Source of the DNA: Microcoleus sp. LEGE 07076
Lineage (GTDB): Bacteria; Cyanobacteriota; Cyanobacteriia; Cyanobacteriales; Microcoleaceae
Assembly (NCBI RefSeq): GCF_015207455.1
Contig: NZ_JADEWV010000031.1
Span: forward strand, 1 to 45,041
Direction of reading: 5' to 3'
Length of the DNA: 45,041 nucleotides
A program made the position numbers and the translations under genes. This document shows positions 17,540 to 25,598 of this stretch, in pieces (within the stretch, counting starts at the first letter, position 1; each line of letters opens with the position of its first letter). Below the pieces are notes generated by a model. It was not told where the DNA came from, ran no database searches, and worked only from the letters and a program-made list of their open reading frames with translations.

Positions 17540-17611
17540 AAAAACCCGGTTTTTCGGCAAAATCTTCGTTTTGAGCAATCAAAGAAAGTTCAGGAACAAA
17601 CCGGGTTTTTT
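17540..17611. repeat. AACCCGGTTTT / AAACCGGGTTTT inverted-repeat element, copy 1
   Basis: Arms AAAAACCCGGTTTTT (17540-17554) and AAACCGGGTTTTTT (17598-17611) flank about 43 bases between pyrH and msrB. A better preserved relative is at 29168-29235. It may serve as terminator for msrB upstream transcripts or carry the pyrH promoter. It is recorded as a repeat because it recurs. Confidence 0.55.
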
Positions 17612-17644
17612 GCAGGCACCGGGCGCGAGAAATGCCGACGCAAT

Positions 17645-18043
17645 TTAATCTTTGGGGACGAAATTAAGAGCAGCGGAATTCATGCAGTAACGCTGACCGG
17701 TGGGTTTGGGCCCGTCGTTAAATACGTGACCGAGATGAGCGTCGCAGACAGCGCACAGTACCTCAGTGCGGCGCATGAACAAGCTGTTGTCCGACTCATT
17801 CTTGACATTTTCTTCGTTAATAGGAGCGTAGAAACTCGGCCAACCAGTACCAGAATCGTATTTTGTTTCAGATTTAAATAGCTCCGTGCCACAGCAAATG
17901 CACTTATAAGTTCCCGGTTTTTTGTTGTCGTGATACTCGCCACTAAAAGCTCTTTCTGTTCCCTTTTTTCGGGTGACTTTGAACTGTTCTGGTGTGAGTT
18001 GCTGCTGCCATTCGGCATCTGTTTTTTGCACTTTGTCTGTCAT
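17645..18043 (-). CDS. msrB: Peptide-methionine (R)-S-oxide reductase
   Basis: 132 residues, complete. Zinc-binding cysteine pairs are Cys48/Cys51 (KCICCGTEL) and Cys97/Cys100 ([13 protein letters not shown]). The substrate loop [11 protein letters not shown] and the catalytic Cys120 in [13 protein letters not shown] are present. It reduces methionine-R-sulfoxide in oxidised proteins, using thioredoxin. It lies upstream of pyrH on the same strand but is separated by the repeat at 17540-17611, so an operon is unlikely. Confidence 0.96.
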   Translation of the reverse strand: MTDKVQKTDAEWQQQLTPEQFKVTRKKGTERAFSGEYHDNKKPGTYKCICCGTELFKSETKYDSGTGWPSFYAPINEENVKNESDNSLFMRRTEVLCAVCDAHLGHVFNDGPKPTGQRYCMNSAALNFVPKD

Positions 18044-18050
18044 AATTTAA

Positions 18051-18090
18051 TGTTGTTCACTGTTGACTGTTAACTGTTAGCTGTTGACTC
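18051..18090. repeat. STRR heptamer array (TGTTGAC-type) on the modBC stop codon
   Basis: A run of degenerate heptamers ACTGTTG/ACTGTTA in the gap between msrB and modBC. Its last bases (GACTCA) include the reverse-strand TGA stop of modBC. Related arrays are at 15511-15530, 15590-15622, 21341-21390, 41851-41900 and 42137-42180. Confidence 0.7.
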
Positions 18091-19999
18091 ATGCCTCCAT
18101 TAATATTAACCTAATTGGCTCCAAATGAACATACCAGGGAAAAGGATTGTCCTTAATTGCCCGCCACTTTTCCTTGAAAACTTCAGCTTGCAAGTGATAA
18201 TCTGGCGAATCATTGGGAGGCGAGTGCAATTTGAGATATAATGTGACTCGGTGCGGAGTTTCTACAGTTGAGGCGATCCAACAAGCAAAAGTATTTTCGC
18301 GATCGCACCGGCTAACAAAACTGATTTGATGAGCTCGAATTCCGACAGAAACTAAAGATTTGGGAATTGGTTCGACTACAGTCAGATCGCAGCCCCAGCC
18401 GATCGCCTCGACGACAGTTTCAGCAACCGGTTTAGCAGCAGAGAAGTTCTTGCAGCCCGTTAACTGGGCGACGGTGAAGTTGCACGGGCGATCGAAAATA
18501 TGCTCCTTGGTATCAAAGGCGATCGGTATTCCCTCAGCCAACACCAACAGATTTTTGCACACCCGATAAACTTCCTCTAAATTGTGGCTGACAAACAAAG
18601 TAATTCCCCCATAATTAGCCAGAGTCTGCATTAACTCGCGTTCCAGTTGACTCCGCAAGTGAGTGTCCAAAGCAGAAAACGGCTCATCTAACAGCAGCAA
18701 TTCGGGAGCAGGGGCGATCGCCCTTGCCAAAGCCACCCGCTGCTGCTGACCTCCCGAAAGTTCGTGCGGGTAGCGGTTTTCTAGTCCCAACATTTGCACC
18801 GAAACTAGCTGTTCTTTGACTCGAAGTTTTTGTTCGCTTTTAGATAAATTATGCAAGCCAAAAGCAATATTTTCAGCCACAGTCAGGTGAGGAAACAAAG
18901 CATAGTTTTGAAACAAAAAACCAATGTGGCGGTCTTTAGAAGGGATATTAATACCCTCTGCCGAGTCAAATAAAACCTTACCGTTCACTGCTATTTTACC
19001 GCTGCCGGGAGTTTCCAAACCGGCGATACAGCGCAGAGTCATGCTCTTGCCAGAACCCGACGCACCCAGAATTCCCAGCACTTCTTGACCGATATCGAAG
19101 CCGACATCCAAGGCAAAGCCAGAAAGAGGTTTAAAGATATTTAAAACAAGTCCGATTTCTGATGTTTTATTGTAGTAACTTTTTCCAGAAAAACGCCAAG
19201 ATTTGGAAATATTAGATTGCCCTTGATATGCCAATCCTAAATTAGTTGTGGGATGGGCATCTTGCCCGTCTCGATTAGAACGATGCACCAAATTTTGGGC
19301 TGATTTAGGATTCCGAGAGTTGGGAGTTGGCTGGGGCGAAATTCTTTGTAAATCAGTCCAAAAATTAACAGCAGTTAGCACGCTAATAGAAATACTCAGA
19401 ATAATCAAAACCCAAATAGCAGCTTGCCTCATATCCCCAGCTTCCACAGCAAAATAAATTGCCATCGGGATAGTTTGAGTTTGTCCGGGAATATTCCCAG
19501 CTAACATCAAAGTCGCGCCGAATTCACCCAAAGCGCGGGTAAATGCCAGAATAGTGCCTGCTAAAATTCCCGGCCATGCTAGCGGAAACACAATCCGCCA
19601 AAAGACAGTTTGTTCCGAAGCGCCCAAAGTGCGGGCTGCGTTGAGCAAATTGACATCAATTTGTTCAAAAGCTGCCAAAGCAGTTTTGTACATCAGCGGA
19701 AATGATACGACTGTGGCTGTAAGGACGGCAGCTTGCCAAGTAAAAATTATAGTTAAGTCAAATTTTAGCAGCAATTGACCGATCGCCCCATTTCTCCCAA
19801 ACAGCAGCAGCAGCAAAAATCCCACAACTGTCGGCGGCAAAACCAAGGGAGATATGAAAATGGCCTCAATCAAGGCTTTACCTCGGATGCGAGTAGAAAG
19901 CATCCACCGGGCGGCGGATATTCCCAGGAAAAAGGTGATAAATGTCGCAATAGCGGAGGATTTTAGAGATATCCATAATGGAGATAAGTCAAATTCCAT
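18089..19999 (-). CDS. modBC: Molybdate ABC transporter, permease fused to ATPase (ModBC)
   Basis: 636 residues. Residues about 1-215 are a ModB-type permease with five or six membrane spans and the EAA-like loop ARTLGASEQTVFWRIVFPLA. Residues about 300-520 are the ModC ATPase: Walker A GASGSGKS, Q-loop FLFQNYALFP, signature LSGGQQQRVALARA, Walker B LLLLDEPFSALD and the H-loop LFVSHNLEEV. The tail (about 520-636) is a divergent TOBE-like domain. Fused ModBC is known in cyanobacteria such as Anabaena variabilis. The linker (about 225-295) is poorly conserved in style and contains peptide NRDGQDAHPTT, encoded by a dispersed repeat. ModA is the next gene upstream. Confidence 0.94.
   Translation of the reverse strand: MEFDLSPLWISLKSSAIATFITFFLGISAARWMLSTRIRGKALIEAIFISPLVLPPTVVGFLLLLLFGRNGAIGQLLLKFDLTIIFTWQAAVLTATVVSFPLMYKTALAAFEQIDVNLLNAARTLGASEQTVFWRIVFPLAWPGILAGTILAFTRALGEFGATLMLAGNIPGQTQTIPMAIYFAVEAGDMRQAAIWVLIILSISISVLTAVNFWTDLQRISPQPTPNSRNPKSAQNLVHRSNRDGQDAHPTTNLGLAYQGQSNISKSWRFSGKSYYNKTSEIGLVLNIFKPLSGFALDVGFDIGQEVLGILGASGSGKSMTLRCIAGLETPGSGKIAVNGKVLFDSAEGINIPSKDRHIGFLFQNYALFPHLTVAENIAFGLHNLSKSEQKLRVKEQLVSVQMLGLENRYPHELSGGQQQRVALARAIAPAPELLLLDEPFSALDTHLRSQLERELMQTLANYGGITLFVSHNLEEVYRVCKNLLVLAEGIPIAFDTKEHIFDRPCNFTVAQLTGCKNFSAAKPVAETVVEAIGWGCDLTVVEPIPKSLVSVGIRAHQISFVSRCDRENTFACWIASTVETPHRVTLYLKLHSPPNDSPDYHLQAEVFKEKWRAIKDNPFPWYVHLEPIRLILMEA
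19246..19272. repeat. Dispersed cyanobacterial repeat inside modBC linker
   Basis: On the minus strand the sequence AGACGGGCAAGATGCCCATC followed by CCACAA is a repeat I recognise as frequent in Oscillatoriales intergenic DNA (GACGGGCAAGATGCCCATCC core). It contains the self-complementary GGGCAagaTGCCC. Here it is read in frame as RDGQDAHPTT in the ModB-ModC linker. Confidence 0.55.
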
Positions 20000-20039
20000 A
20001 TTTTGGATTAACTATGGGTAGTTTTAAATAATTTGTGAA

Positions 20040-20135
20040 TTAGATTTTTTTTTAACGAACCGCGAAGACGCTTTAGGCTTTCGCCGCGCGTCAGCGCTAG
20101 GACACGAAGGAAGAGAAGAAAGAAAAGAAAAATTT
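20040..20135. repeat. AACCGCGAAGACGC-type repeat between modBC and modA
   Basis: The 160-base gap holds AACGAACCGCGAAGACGCTT, then CGCGCGTCAGCGCTAGGACACGAAGGAAG and a purine run. It belongs to the AACCGC-GAAG class of dispersed cyanobacterial repeats. The related AACCGCAGAGGGCGCAGAGG tract is at 23218-23252. The repeat splits modA from modBC without breaking their co-orientation. Confidence 0.45.
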
Positions 20136-20162
20136 CTGAATATCTACAATTTTTACGACTAA

Positions 20163-20966
20163 TTAACGAACTATGCCAAATCCGTATTTCATAAATACTA
20201 TTTTAGCGCGATCGCCCGCCAAAAACTGCACAAAGGCTTTGGCGGCAGCGGGATTGCGGCTGTTTTTGATAATTGCTAGGGGATAAACAATGGGTGAGTG
20301 CAAGTTTTCTGCCGCTGTTAGTCGCACTGTTACTTTGTCCGATGCTTTGGCATCTGTAGTGTAAACTATACCAGCATCAACGTTACCAGTTTCGACAAAT
20401 GTCAGCACTTGGCGGACATTATTTCCCAACACTAATTTTGGCTGGAGTTGCGGCCACAACCCAAGTTTAGTTAGCATTTCTTGAGCGTATTTTCCCGCCG
20501 GAACACTTTTTGGTTCGCCGATCGCAATTTTCTGAATTTTGGCATCTGTTAACTGTTTAAAATTTGTCAAGACTGCGCCACTTTTAGGACTAATCAAAAC
20601 CAGGCGATTTGTCAGCAAATTGTGGCGAGTCTGGTTAACAAGCAGATTAGCTTGCTGCAAAGCATCCATTTGTTTAGTGGCGGCGCTGAAAAATACATCT
20701 ACGGGAGCTCCTTGCTGAATTTGTCGCTCTAGAGCACCGGAAGCACCGAAATTATAAATAATAGTAGTATTGGGATTGCTGCCTTCATAAACAGTCTTGA
20801 TTTCTGTTAAGGCGGGCGAGAGACTGATGGCGGCGGATACGGTTAAAGACGTGCGCTGCTGCGCTGTAGCTGGGGAAAAACTCTGAAATAAGTTCCACAA
20901 ATTAATCAGCAGTACCAGCGTCGCGACGGCTACTAGAATCAAGTTGAGAATGCGTTTTCTTTCCAT
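20163..20966 (-). CDS. modA: Molybdate ABC transporter substrate-binding protein ModA
   Basis: 267 residues from ATG 20966 (MERKRILNLILVAVATLVLL). The frame is open to 21038, but that part precedes the signal segment. Residues 8-24 are a signal anchor, with no lipobox cysteine. ModA motifs: LTVSAAISLSPALTEIK, YNFGASGALERQIQQGAPVD, FFSAATKQMDAL, RLVLISPKSG, GNVDAGIVYTTDA, and AFVQFLAGDRAKIVF near the C-terminus. It captures molybdate or tungstate in the periplasm for ModBC. Together the two genes make a full importer that supports molybdenum enzymes such as nitrate reductase. Confidence 0.95.
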   Translation of the reverse strand: MERKRILNLILVAVATLVLLINLWNLFQSFSPATAQQRTSLTVSAAISLSPALTEIKTVYEGSNPNTTIIYNFGASGALERQIQQGAPVDVFFSAATKQMDALQQANLLVNQTRHNLLTNRLVLISPKSGAVLTNFKQLTDAKIQKIAIGEPKSVPAGKYAQEMLTKLGLWPQLQPKLVLGNNVRQVLTFVETGNVDAGIVYTTDAKASDKVTVRLTAAENLHSPIVYPLAIIKNSRNPAAAKAFVQFLAGDRAKIVFMKYGFGIVR

Positions 20967-21105
20967 AGGGCTATGTTCTAATTTTGCACAGGGCGATCGA
21001 GACTTGGGTATCGCAAAGCAGAGGAGTAAGTTGAGCAATTAATTTGTGTCAACTGAAGACTGAAACCCTTTGTCTCTTTTATTTGTATCGAAGTCTCGAT
21101 CGCCC

Positions 21106-21165
21106 TAGCCGCCCTTAATAAGGGGGGTTTTGAATTCTCCGGTTCCCCCTTATTAAGGGCGGCTA
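21106..21165. repeat. Perfect 21-bp inverted repeat (TAGCCGCCCTTAATAAGGGG)
   Basis: The left arm at 21106-21126 begins TAGCCGCCCTTAATAAGGGG. The right arm at 21145-21165 is its exact reverse complement, and the loop is 18 bases. Each arm also contains the smaller palindrome CCCTTAATAAGGG. This class of hairpin is common in filamentous cyanobacterial intergenic DNA, and its function is unknown. Confidence 0.7.
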
Positions 21166-21247
21166 TGGAGTCTTTTCCAACTCTTCCGCAGGTTTGGTTA
21201 AGCATAGCGCACCCTCGGTTTCGCTCCGCCAAACAAATATAATAAAA

Positions 21248-21276
21248 ATGTTGGGTTTAGTTCTTCAACCCAACAT
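21248..21276 (-). terminator. Rho-independent-type terminator of the thioredoxin-like gene
   Basis: ATGTTGGGTT, loop, AACCCAACAT forms a perfect 10-bp stem. On the minus strand it is followed by TTTTTATTATATTTG, fitting an intrinsic terminator about 110 bases after the stop codon of the gene at 21387. Confidence 0.55.
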
Positions 21277-21386
21277 ACAATTTAAGCCAATTCTAGGTTT
21301 GAAAACACGCCCTAGGGGAGAGCGAGATTATTTGTTGGAGATGACTACTAACTACTAACTAATGACTACTGACTACTGACTAATGA

Positions 21387-21944
21387 CTACAATCGCCACT
21401 TGACAGAACAACCGATCGCCTCTGTAATGGAAGGCTCTACCGGTTCGTCTTTGAGCAATTGGTCGATCGCACTTTGCAAATAAGAAACCTGCACTGCTGC
21501 TGCATCGTCAGCATTGTCGTCAATTAAACCTCTATAGCGCAATCTGCCATCTTTGTCTAACAAAAAAACCTCCGGCGTTTTAGAAGCCCCAAAACTTTGG
21601 GCCACATCTTGAGCAACATCTCGGATGTACGGGAAGTTGAGTTGATTGTCTGCCGCAAAAATTTTCATTTTTTCAAAACTGTCGTCTGGATGCTGGTTGC
21701 AATCATTAGCATTAATCCCGATTAACGTAACAGCTCTATCGTCAAAATCTGCTTGCAGTTTTTTCAGTCGATCGAGATACAAATGTACGTAAGGGCAATG
21801 ATTGCACATAAATACTACCCCAATCGCCCGAAATTTTTCTAAATAGCGAGCTAAATGGTGAACTTCTTGGTCAACTCCCGGCAGTTCAAAATCGGGAGCG
21901 TAGCCGTTAATTGGAGTACCGGTTGTTTCGATTATTGAACTCAT
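21387..21944 (-). CDS. Thioredoxin-like / AhpC-TSA family protein
   Basis: 185 residues with a thioredoxin fold: GYAPDFELPGVDQEVHHL, then VVFMCNHCPYVHLYLDRLK with a CxxC pair (Cys-Asn-His-Cys), TLIGINANDCNQHPDDSFEK, IRDVAQDVAQSFGASKTPEV (cis-proline) and VFLLDKDGRLRYRGLIDDN. This matches a cyanobacterial and bacteroidete family annotated as thioredoxin family protein, of unknown partner. There is no signal peptide, so it should be cytoplasmic. A redox or peroxide-related role is inferred from the fold. The stop codon (TAG) lies inside an STRR array. Confidence 0.88.
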   Translation of the reverse strand: MSSIIETTGTPINGYAPDFELPGVDQEVHHLARYLEKFRAIGVVFMCNHCPYVHLYLDRLKKLQADFDDRAVTLIGINANDCNQHPDDSFEKMKIFAADNQLNFPYIRDVAQDVAQSFGASKTPEVFLLDKDGRLRYRGLIDDNADDAAAVQVSYLQSAIDQLLKDEPVEPSITEAIGCSVKWRL

Positions 21945-22094
21945 GTTTTCAGGTGGTTAAGGGCAGTATTTGCGAGGGTGAAATATCGAAGACGAGAGCG
22001 CCAATAAAATGAGAGCATCTTATTTTTGCTTTTTGAGTTTTGTCTTCACACAGAAAAGCTTTCATCAAGCGAACGGAGACGACCGCACTAAAAA

Positions 22095-22190
22095 ATGCTA
22101 GACTACAAAAATGAGATGAACCCTATAAAATTGGCGGTTTTTTTCTTGACTTTAATTCTAGCCTTGGCAAAAGCTTATTTAGACTCGTAA
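22095..22190 (+). CDS. Possible 31-residue single-span membrane peptide
   Basis: ATG 22095 opens MLDYKNEMNPIKLAVFFLTL, then ILALAKAYLDS and TAA at 22188-22190. An internal ATG at 22116 would give 24 residues. The middle is a clean 16-18-residue hydrophobic helix flanked by lysines. The size fits the many tiny thylakoid subunits of cyanobacteria (Pet, Psb, Ndh types), but I do not recognise it as any of them. A weak GGAG lies about 18 bases upstream. It may be chance. Confidence 0.3.
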   Translation: MLDYKNEMNPIKLAVFFLTLILALAKAYLDS

Positions 22191-22198
22191 TTCGCGAT

Positions 22199-23128
22199 TT
22201 ATTCCTCGTCTTGCTTTAGCCAACCTCGACTCACAGCTTGATATCCAATAAGCTTGTATGTTAATTTAGCGGCGGTAAATTCTGAGACGACAGAATCTAC
22301 AACAGGTGCTAATTCCATAATGTCACACCCGATTACTTCGCAGGACTCGAAGACGCGCCGCAAAAATCCGGTGAGCGAATACCAATTTAACCCGCCCGGT
22401 TCCGGTGTGCCAACCCCTGGAATTAAAGTCGGATCGATGCCGTCTAAGTCGATCGTCAAAAATACTCGCTTAGTTGTTATGCTAGCAATTGCGCGATCGG
22501 CCCAATCCGGTTGAGTAGCAATTTCCCGAGCTCTAATCACATTTAGCTGTTTTGCTTTAATCAAATCTGCTTCCTCCTTGCAGATAGCGCGAATCCCGAT
22601 TTGCAGTGTCGGCAAGCCCATATCAACAATACGCCGCATCACGCAGGCGTGGTTGTGGATCGAGCCTTCGTATTCGTGCCGCAAGTCGCCGTGGGCATCG
22701 ATTTGCACGACTGTGAAGGGTTCATCGGGGTATCCTTGGCGGTAGCCTTCGACAATCCCGGCGGTGATGCTGTGTTCGCCTCCGAGAGAGATGACAAATT
22801 TCTGTTGGGCAATTAGCTGCTGTACGGTTTCTTGTGTGACTTGCAGCATTTCTGAGGAGGAAACCCGTTGGCTGTTGCGGGTGTCGGCGATCGGCAACGC
22901 GGTATATATGCCGACATCGTAGCAAACTTCCGAATCTAGTTCTTCGTCGTAGCACTCCAGTTGATGAGAAGCTTCTAGAAGCTTGGCTGGCCCGTTTTCG
23001 CATCCCCGCCGATAGGTGGTGGTGGCTTCGTAGGGAATTGGTAAAATAACTACTTTGGCTGTTTGGTAGTCGGGTACAATTTCGGAACCGAGAAACGGTA
23101 CGACAGAAGTTGAGATGATTGTTGGCAT
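22199..23128 (-). CDS. speB: Agmatinase-type ureohydrolase
   Basis: 309 residues. Ureohydrolase metal-site motifs are all present: ISLGGEHSITAGIVEGY, VVQIDAHGDLRHEYEG, IHNHACVMRR and FLTIDLDGIDPTLIPGVGTP followed by EPGGL, supplying the binuclear manganese ligands. It belongs to the agmatinase group (agmatine to putrescine plus urea), but agmatinases, guanidinobutyrases and related guanidinases cannot be separated by eye. The C-terminus ends YQAVSRGWLKQDEE. It stands alone. Confidence 0.9.
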   Translation of the reverse strand: MPTIISTSVVPFLGSEIVPDYQTAKVVILPIPYEATTTYRRGCENGPAKLLEASHQLECYDEELDSEVCYDVGIYTALPIADTRNSQRVSSSEMLQVTQETVQQLIAQQKFVISLGGEHSITAGIVEGYRQGYPDEPFTVVQIDAHGDLRHEYEGSIHNHACVMRRIVDMGLPTLQIGIRAICKEEADLIKAKQLNVIRAREIATQPDWADRAIASITTKRVFLTIDLDGIDPTLIPGVGTPEPGGLNWYSLTGFLRRVFESCEVIGCDIMELAPVVDSVVSEFTAAKLTYKLIGYQAVSRGWLKQDEE

Positions 23129-23359
23129 AGGGAATTTTCAATAAGGCAAAAAATGCAGCATCTTTAATGGTGGCATAATATCGGCTCTAACTGCAAAGGA
23201 AGAAGGAAGAGGATTTAACCGCAGAGGGCGCAGAGGGCGCAGAGGGAGGAGGGAAGGAAGGTTTGCGACTTATGTCCTAGTGTTCGCCTCGAATTGCGAT
23301 ACGGTTTGTAGTAAGGACTTTAGTCCTTCCAACTCTTAAATTTTCACTTTTTTACCTAT
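23129..23359. repeat. Intergenic repeats: CGCAGAGGG tandem and GGACTTTAGTCC palindrome
   Basis: At about 23218-23252 AACCGCAGAGGGCGCAGAGG continues into further CGCAGAGGG units. At 23300-23330 CGGTTTGTAGTAAGGACTTT leads into AGTCCTT, a copy of the palindrome family at 1070-1168 and 36318-36446. The alpha/beta hydrolase promoter must lie in or near these repeats. Confidence 0.5.
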
Positions 23360-24265
23360 ATGACTTCTTCTACCTTAACTGCTCTTGCGCCTCAAACCTG
23401 GATGTGGAAAGGTTTTCCGATTTGTTACCAGGCTGCGGGTTCCCAGGGTCGGGCTGTGGTGTTTGTCCACGGTTTCGGAGCGTCTTCGGGCCACTGGCGC
23501 CAGAATTTACCGGTGTTGGCTGCTGATTGTCGTTGTTTTGCGATCGATCTTATCGGTTTTGGTGCTTCTGCTAAGCCTGCGCCGAAGCTTGAGATTGATT
23601 ATACTTTTGAGACTTGGGGACAGTTGATTGCTGATTTTTGTCGGGAAGTTGCGGGCGGGCCGGCTTTTTTGGTGGGAAATTCGATCGGCTGCGTAGCAAT
23701 TATGCAAGCCGCTGTTGATTTTCCCGATATTGCTTCTGGTGTAATTTTACTCAATTGTTCCCTGCGTTTGCTGCACGATCGCAAACGCGCCGAAATGCCT
23801 TGGTATCGCAGTTTTGGAGCGCCAATCGCACAAAAGATTTTAAATGTCAAGTGGATAAGTCAATTATTTTTCAAACAATTAGCAACGCCAAAAACAGTCA
23901 AAAAAGTGCTTTTGCAAGCCTATCACCGTCCCGAAGCTGTCACCGATGAACTTGTAGAAATCTTGTTAAAACCAGCGCGAGATAGTGGCGCAGTCGATGT
24001 ATTTGTAGCTTTTATCAGCTATTCTCAAGGGCCTCTACCGGAGGATTTGTTGCCTCGTTTGAGCTGTCCGGCTTTGATTGTTTGGGGCGCAAATGACCCT
24101 TGGGAGCCGATCGCCCTCGGGCGAGAATTGGCAAAGTTTCCGGCTGTTGAAAAGTTTATTCCTTTGGAGGGAGTAGGCCATTGTCCGCAGGATGAAGCGC
24201 CGGAATTGGTCAATCCTATTTTACTCGATTGGATTAAAGGGCGATCGGCATTTGCAGAAAATTAG
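23360..24265 (+). CDS. Alpha/beta fold hydrolase
   Basis: 301 residues. Oxyanion and nucleophile motifs: VVFVHGFGASSGHWRQNLP and the elbow FLVGNSIGCVAIMQA (GNSIG, serine nucleophile). The acid is in LIVWGANDPWEPI and the histidine in GVGHCPQDEAPELVNPIL. The C-terminal signature GHCPxDEAPE is shared with a cyanobacterial and plastid group that includes pheophytinase-like hydrolases (from memory). The substrate is unknown. There is no signal peptide. A hairpin at 24302-24324 follows the gene. Confidence 0.9.
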   Translation: MTSSTLTALAPQTWMWKGFPICYQAAGSQGRAVVFVHGFGASSGHWRQNLPVLAADCRCFAIDLIGFGASAKPAPKLEIDYTFETWGQLIADFCREVAGGPAFLVGNSIGCVAIMQAAVDFPDIASGVILLNCSLRLLHDRKRAEMPWYRSFGAPIAQKILNVKWISQLFFKQLATPKTVKKVLLQAYHRPEAVTDELVEILLKPARDSGAVDVFVAFISYSQGPLPEDLLPRLSCPALIVWGANDPWEPIALGRELAKFPAVEKFIPLEGVGHCPQDEAPELVNPILLDWIKGRSAFAEN

Positions 24266-24301
24266 TGCATTTTATTTGTAAAAAAATAGAAGACCCCGAT
24301 A

Positions 24302-24324
24302 CCCGACTTTATGAATAAGTCGGG
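24302..24324. terminator. CCCGACTT...AAGTCGGG hairpin after the hydrolase
   Basis: CCCGACTT, 7-base loop, AAGTCGGG makes an 8-bp perfect stem 37 bases after the hydrolase stop. It has no T-run on the plus strand. It overlaps the inverted repeat CGGGACTTAAACAA discussed with the downstream cassette. Confidence 0.4.
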
Positions 24325-24481
24325 ACTTAAACAAAAAATCAGTGCTAAGCATGATACAATCCATTAAAGCCAGTTTTGGCTTGGTTTGGGCTTAAAATTT
24401 GTTTAAGTCCCGTTAAGAAATTACAGGCTAGTGGAATTGAGGAATCATCAAGGTTACACATATTAGGAGAAGCAGCAAGTA

Positions 24482-25597
24482 ATGACGGATAGTGAACTCC
24501 AAGATGATGTCATCAAAACAGATAAGGATACTGCTGAAGAGGATAGTGGTGATAGTGGTGGATTGTATCCTTACGATCCAACTGAAGCAGATATTGATAT
24601 TAGAGAAGATCCTCAAACTGTTTTTGAGTTATTGAGGAAATATGACAATGGCAGGCTGATTATCGATCCAGATTTTCAACGCAATGTAGTTTGGGAATTA
24701 GACAAAAAAAGTAAATTTATTGAATCTGTTATCCTAAATTTCCCCCTTCCTCCCTGGTATTTAAATCAAACAAAAGAGGGAAAACTAATTATTGTAGACG
24801 GTCTACAGCGGACTACAGCTTTACATGAATTTGTTAAGAATGAATTTAAATTAAGTGGTTTAGAAGCATTAACTAGGTTGAATGGCTACACCTTTTCAGA
24901 ACTTAAAGAACTACCAGGTGACTATGAAACAAGGATTGAAGATAAAAAACTTTACATATATCTTATTAAGCCCTCTGTTCCCGTTAAAGTTGTCTATGAT
25001 ATTTTCAATAGAGTTAACACAGGAGGAACTAAACTTGAACGTCAAGAAGTTAGAAACTGTATTTTTTCAGGAAAGTCAACCAAGCTGCTAAAACAGTTAT
25101 CAGAAAAAGAATATTTTATAAAGGCTATAGACGACGGTGTTTCACCCAAAAGAATGAAGGATAGAGAAGTTATTTTGCGTTACTTGGCTTTTAAACTCTT
25201 TGATTATGAAAACGATTATCAAGGTGATATGAGTGATTTTGTAGAAAGAGCTATGAAAAAAATTAATTTAATGGATGATCGAGACATAGATATATTAAAA
25301 AATGATTTTGAGCGAGTAATGAATTTAACTTTTGATTTTTTTGGTACTAAAAATTTTCGTTTGCCCTCTGGTCAAAATAGGGGAAGAATAAATATCGCAA
25401 TTTTTGAATCTGTGTGTTATTTTTTCTCCGCAAGGAGTGATGAGTTTTTACAATCTCACAAGAAGTCTATTCAAGATAACTTTATTAAATTGCTTGAAAA
25501 TCCAGCATACTTTGACGCTATAAAGTATTCCACGAGTAGCAAATCTAAAGTTATTACCCGCTTTAAACTAGCACAATATATTTTAGGAGACGTATAA
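24482..25597 (+). CDS. DUF262 domain protein, first gene of a defence-like cassette
   Basis: 371 residues, with AGGAGA 12 bases before ATG. An acidic leader of about 40 residues precedes the DUF262 (ParB-like) domain: IDPDFQRNVVWELDKKSKFI, LNFPLPPWYLNQ, and the key IIVDGLQRTTALHEF motif (DGxQR), then FNRVNTGGTKLERQEVRNCI. DUF262 domains occur in GmrSD, BrxU and SspE, where they hydrolyse nucleotides and control nuclease action. No HNH (DUF1524) half is visible in the C-terminus. The gene is strongly AT-rich against its neighbours, which suggests transfer. One base separates it from the ATPase gene. Confidence 0.88.
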   Translation: MTDSELQDDVIKTDKDTAEEDSGDSGGLYPYDPTEADIDIREDPQTVFELLRKYDNGRLIIDPDFQRNVVWELDKKSKFIESVILNFPLPPWYLNQTKEGKLIIVDGLQRTTALHEFVKNEFKLSGLEALTRLNGYTFSELKELPGDYETRIEDKKLYIYLIKPSVPVKVVYDIFNRVNTGGTKLERQEVRNCIFSGKSTKLLKQLSEKEYFIKAIDDGVSPKRMKDREVILRYLAFKLFDYENDYQGDMSDFVERAMKKINLMDDRDIDILKNDFERVMNLTFDFFGTKNFRLPSGQNRGRINIAIFESVCYFFSARSDEFLQSHKKSIQDNFIKLLENPAYFDAIKYSTSSKSKVITRFKLAQYILGDV

Positions 25598-25598
25598 A

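Larger units (their letters stand above)
20967..21386. other. Intergenic stretch with two hairpins and an STRR array
   Basis: About 420 bases without a gene. It holds a perfect 21-bp inverted repeat (21106-21165), a terminator-like hairpin (21248-21276) and an STRR array reaching the stop codon of the thioredoxin-like gene (21341-21390). Confidence 0.5.

Noticed and set aside
17421-17582. 54-residue N-terminal extension of UMP kinase
   Set aside because: It is encoded by the CCGGG repeat and does not match the family. ATG 17420 gives a normal protein.
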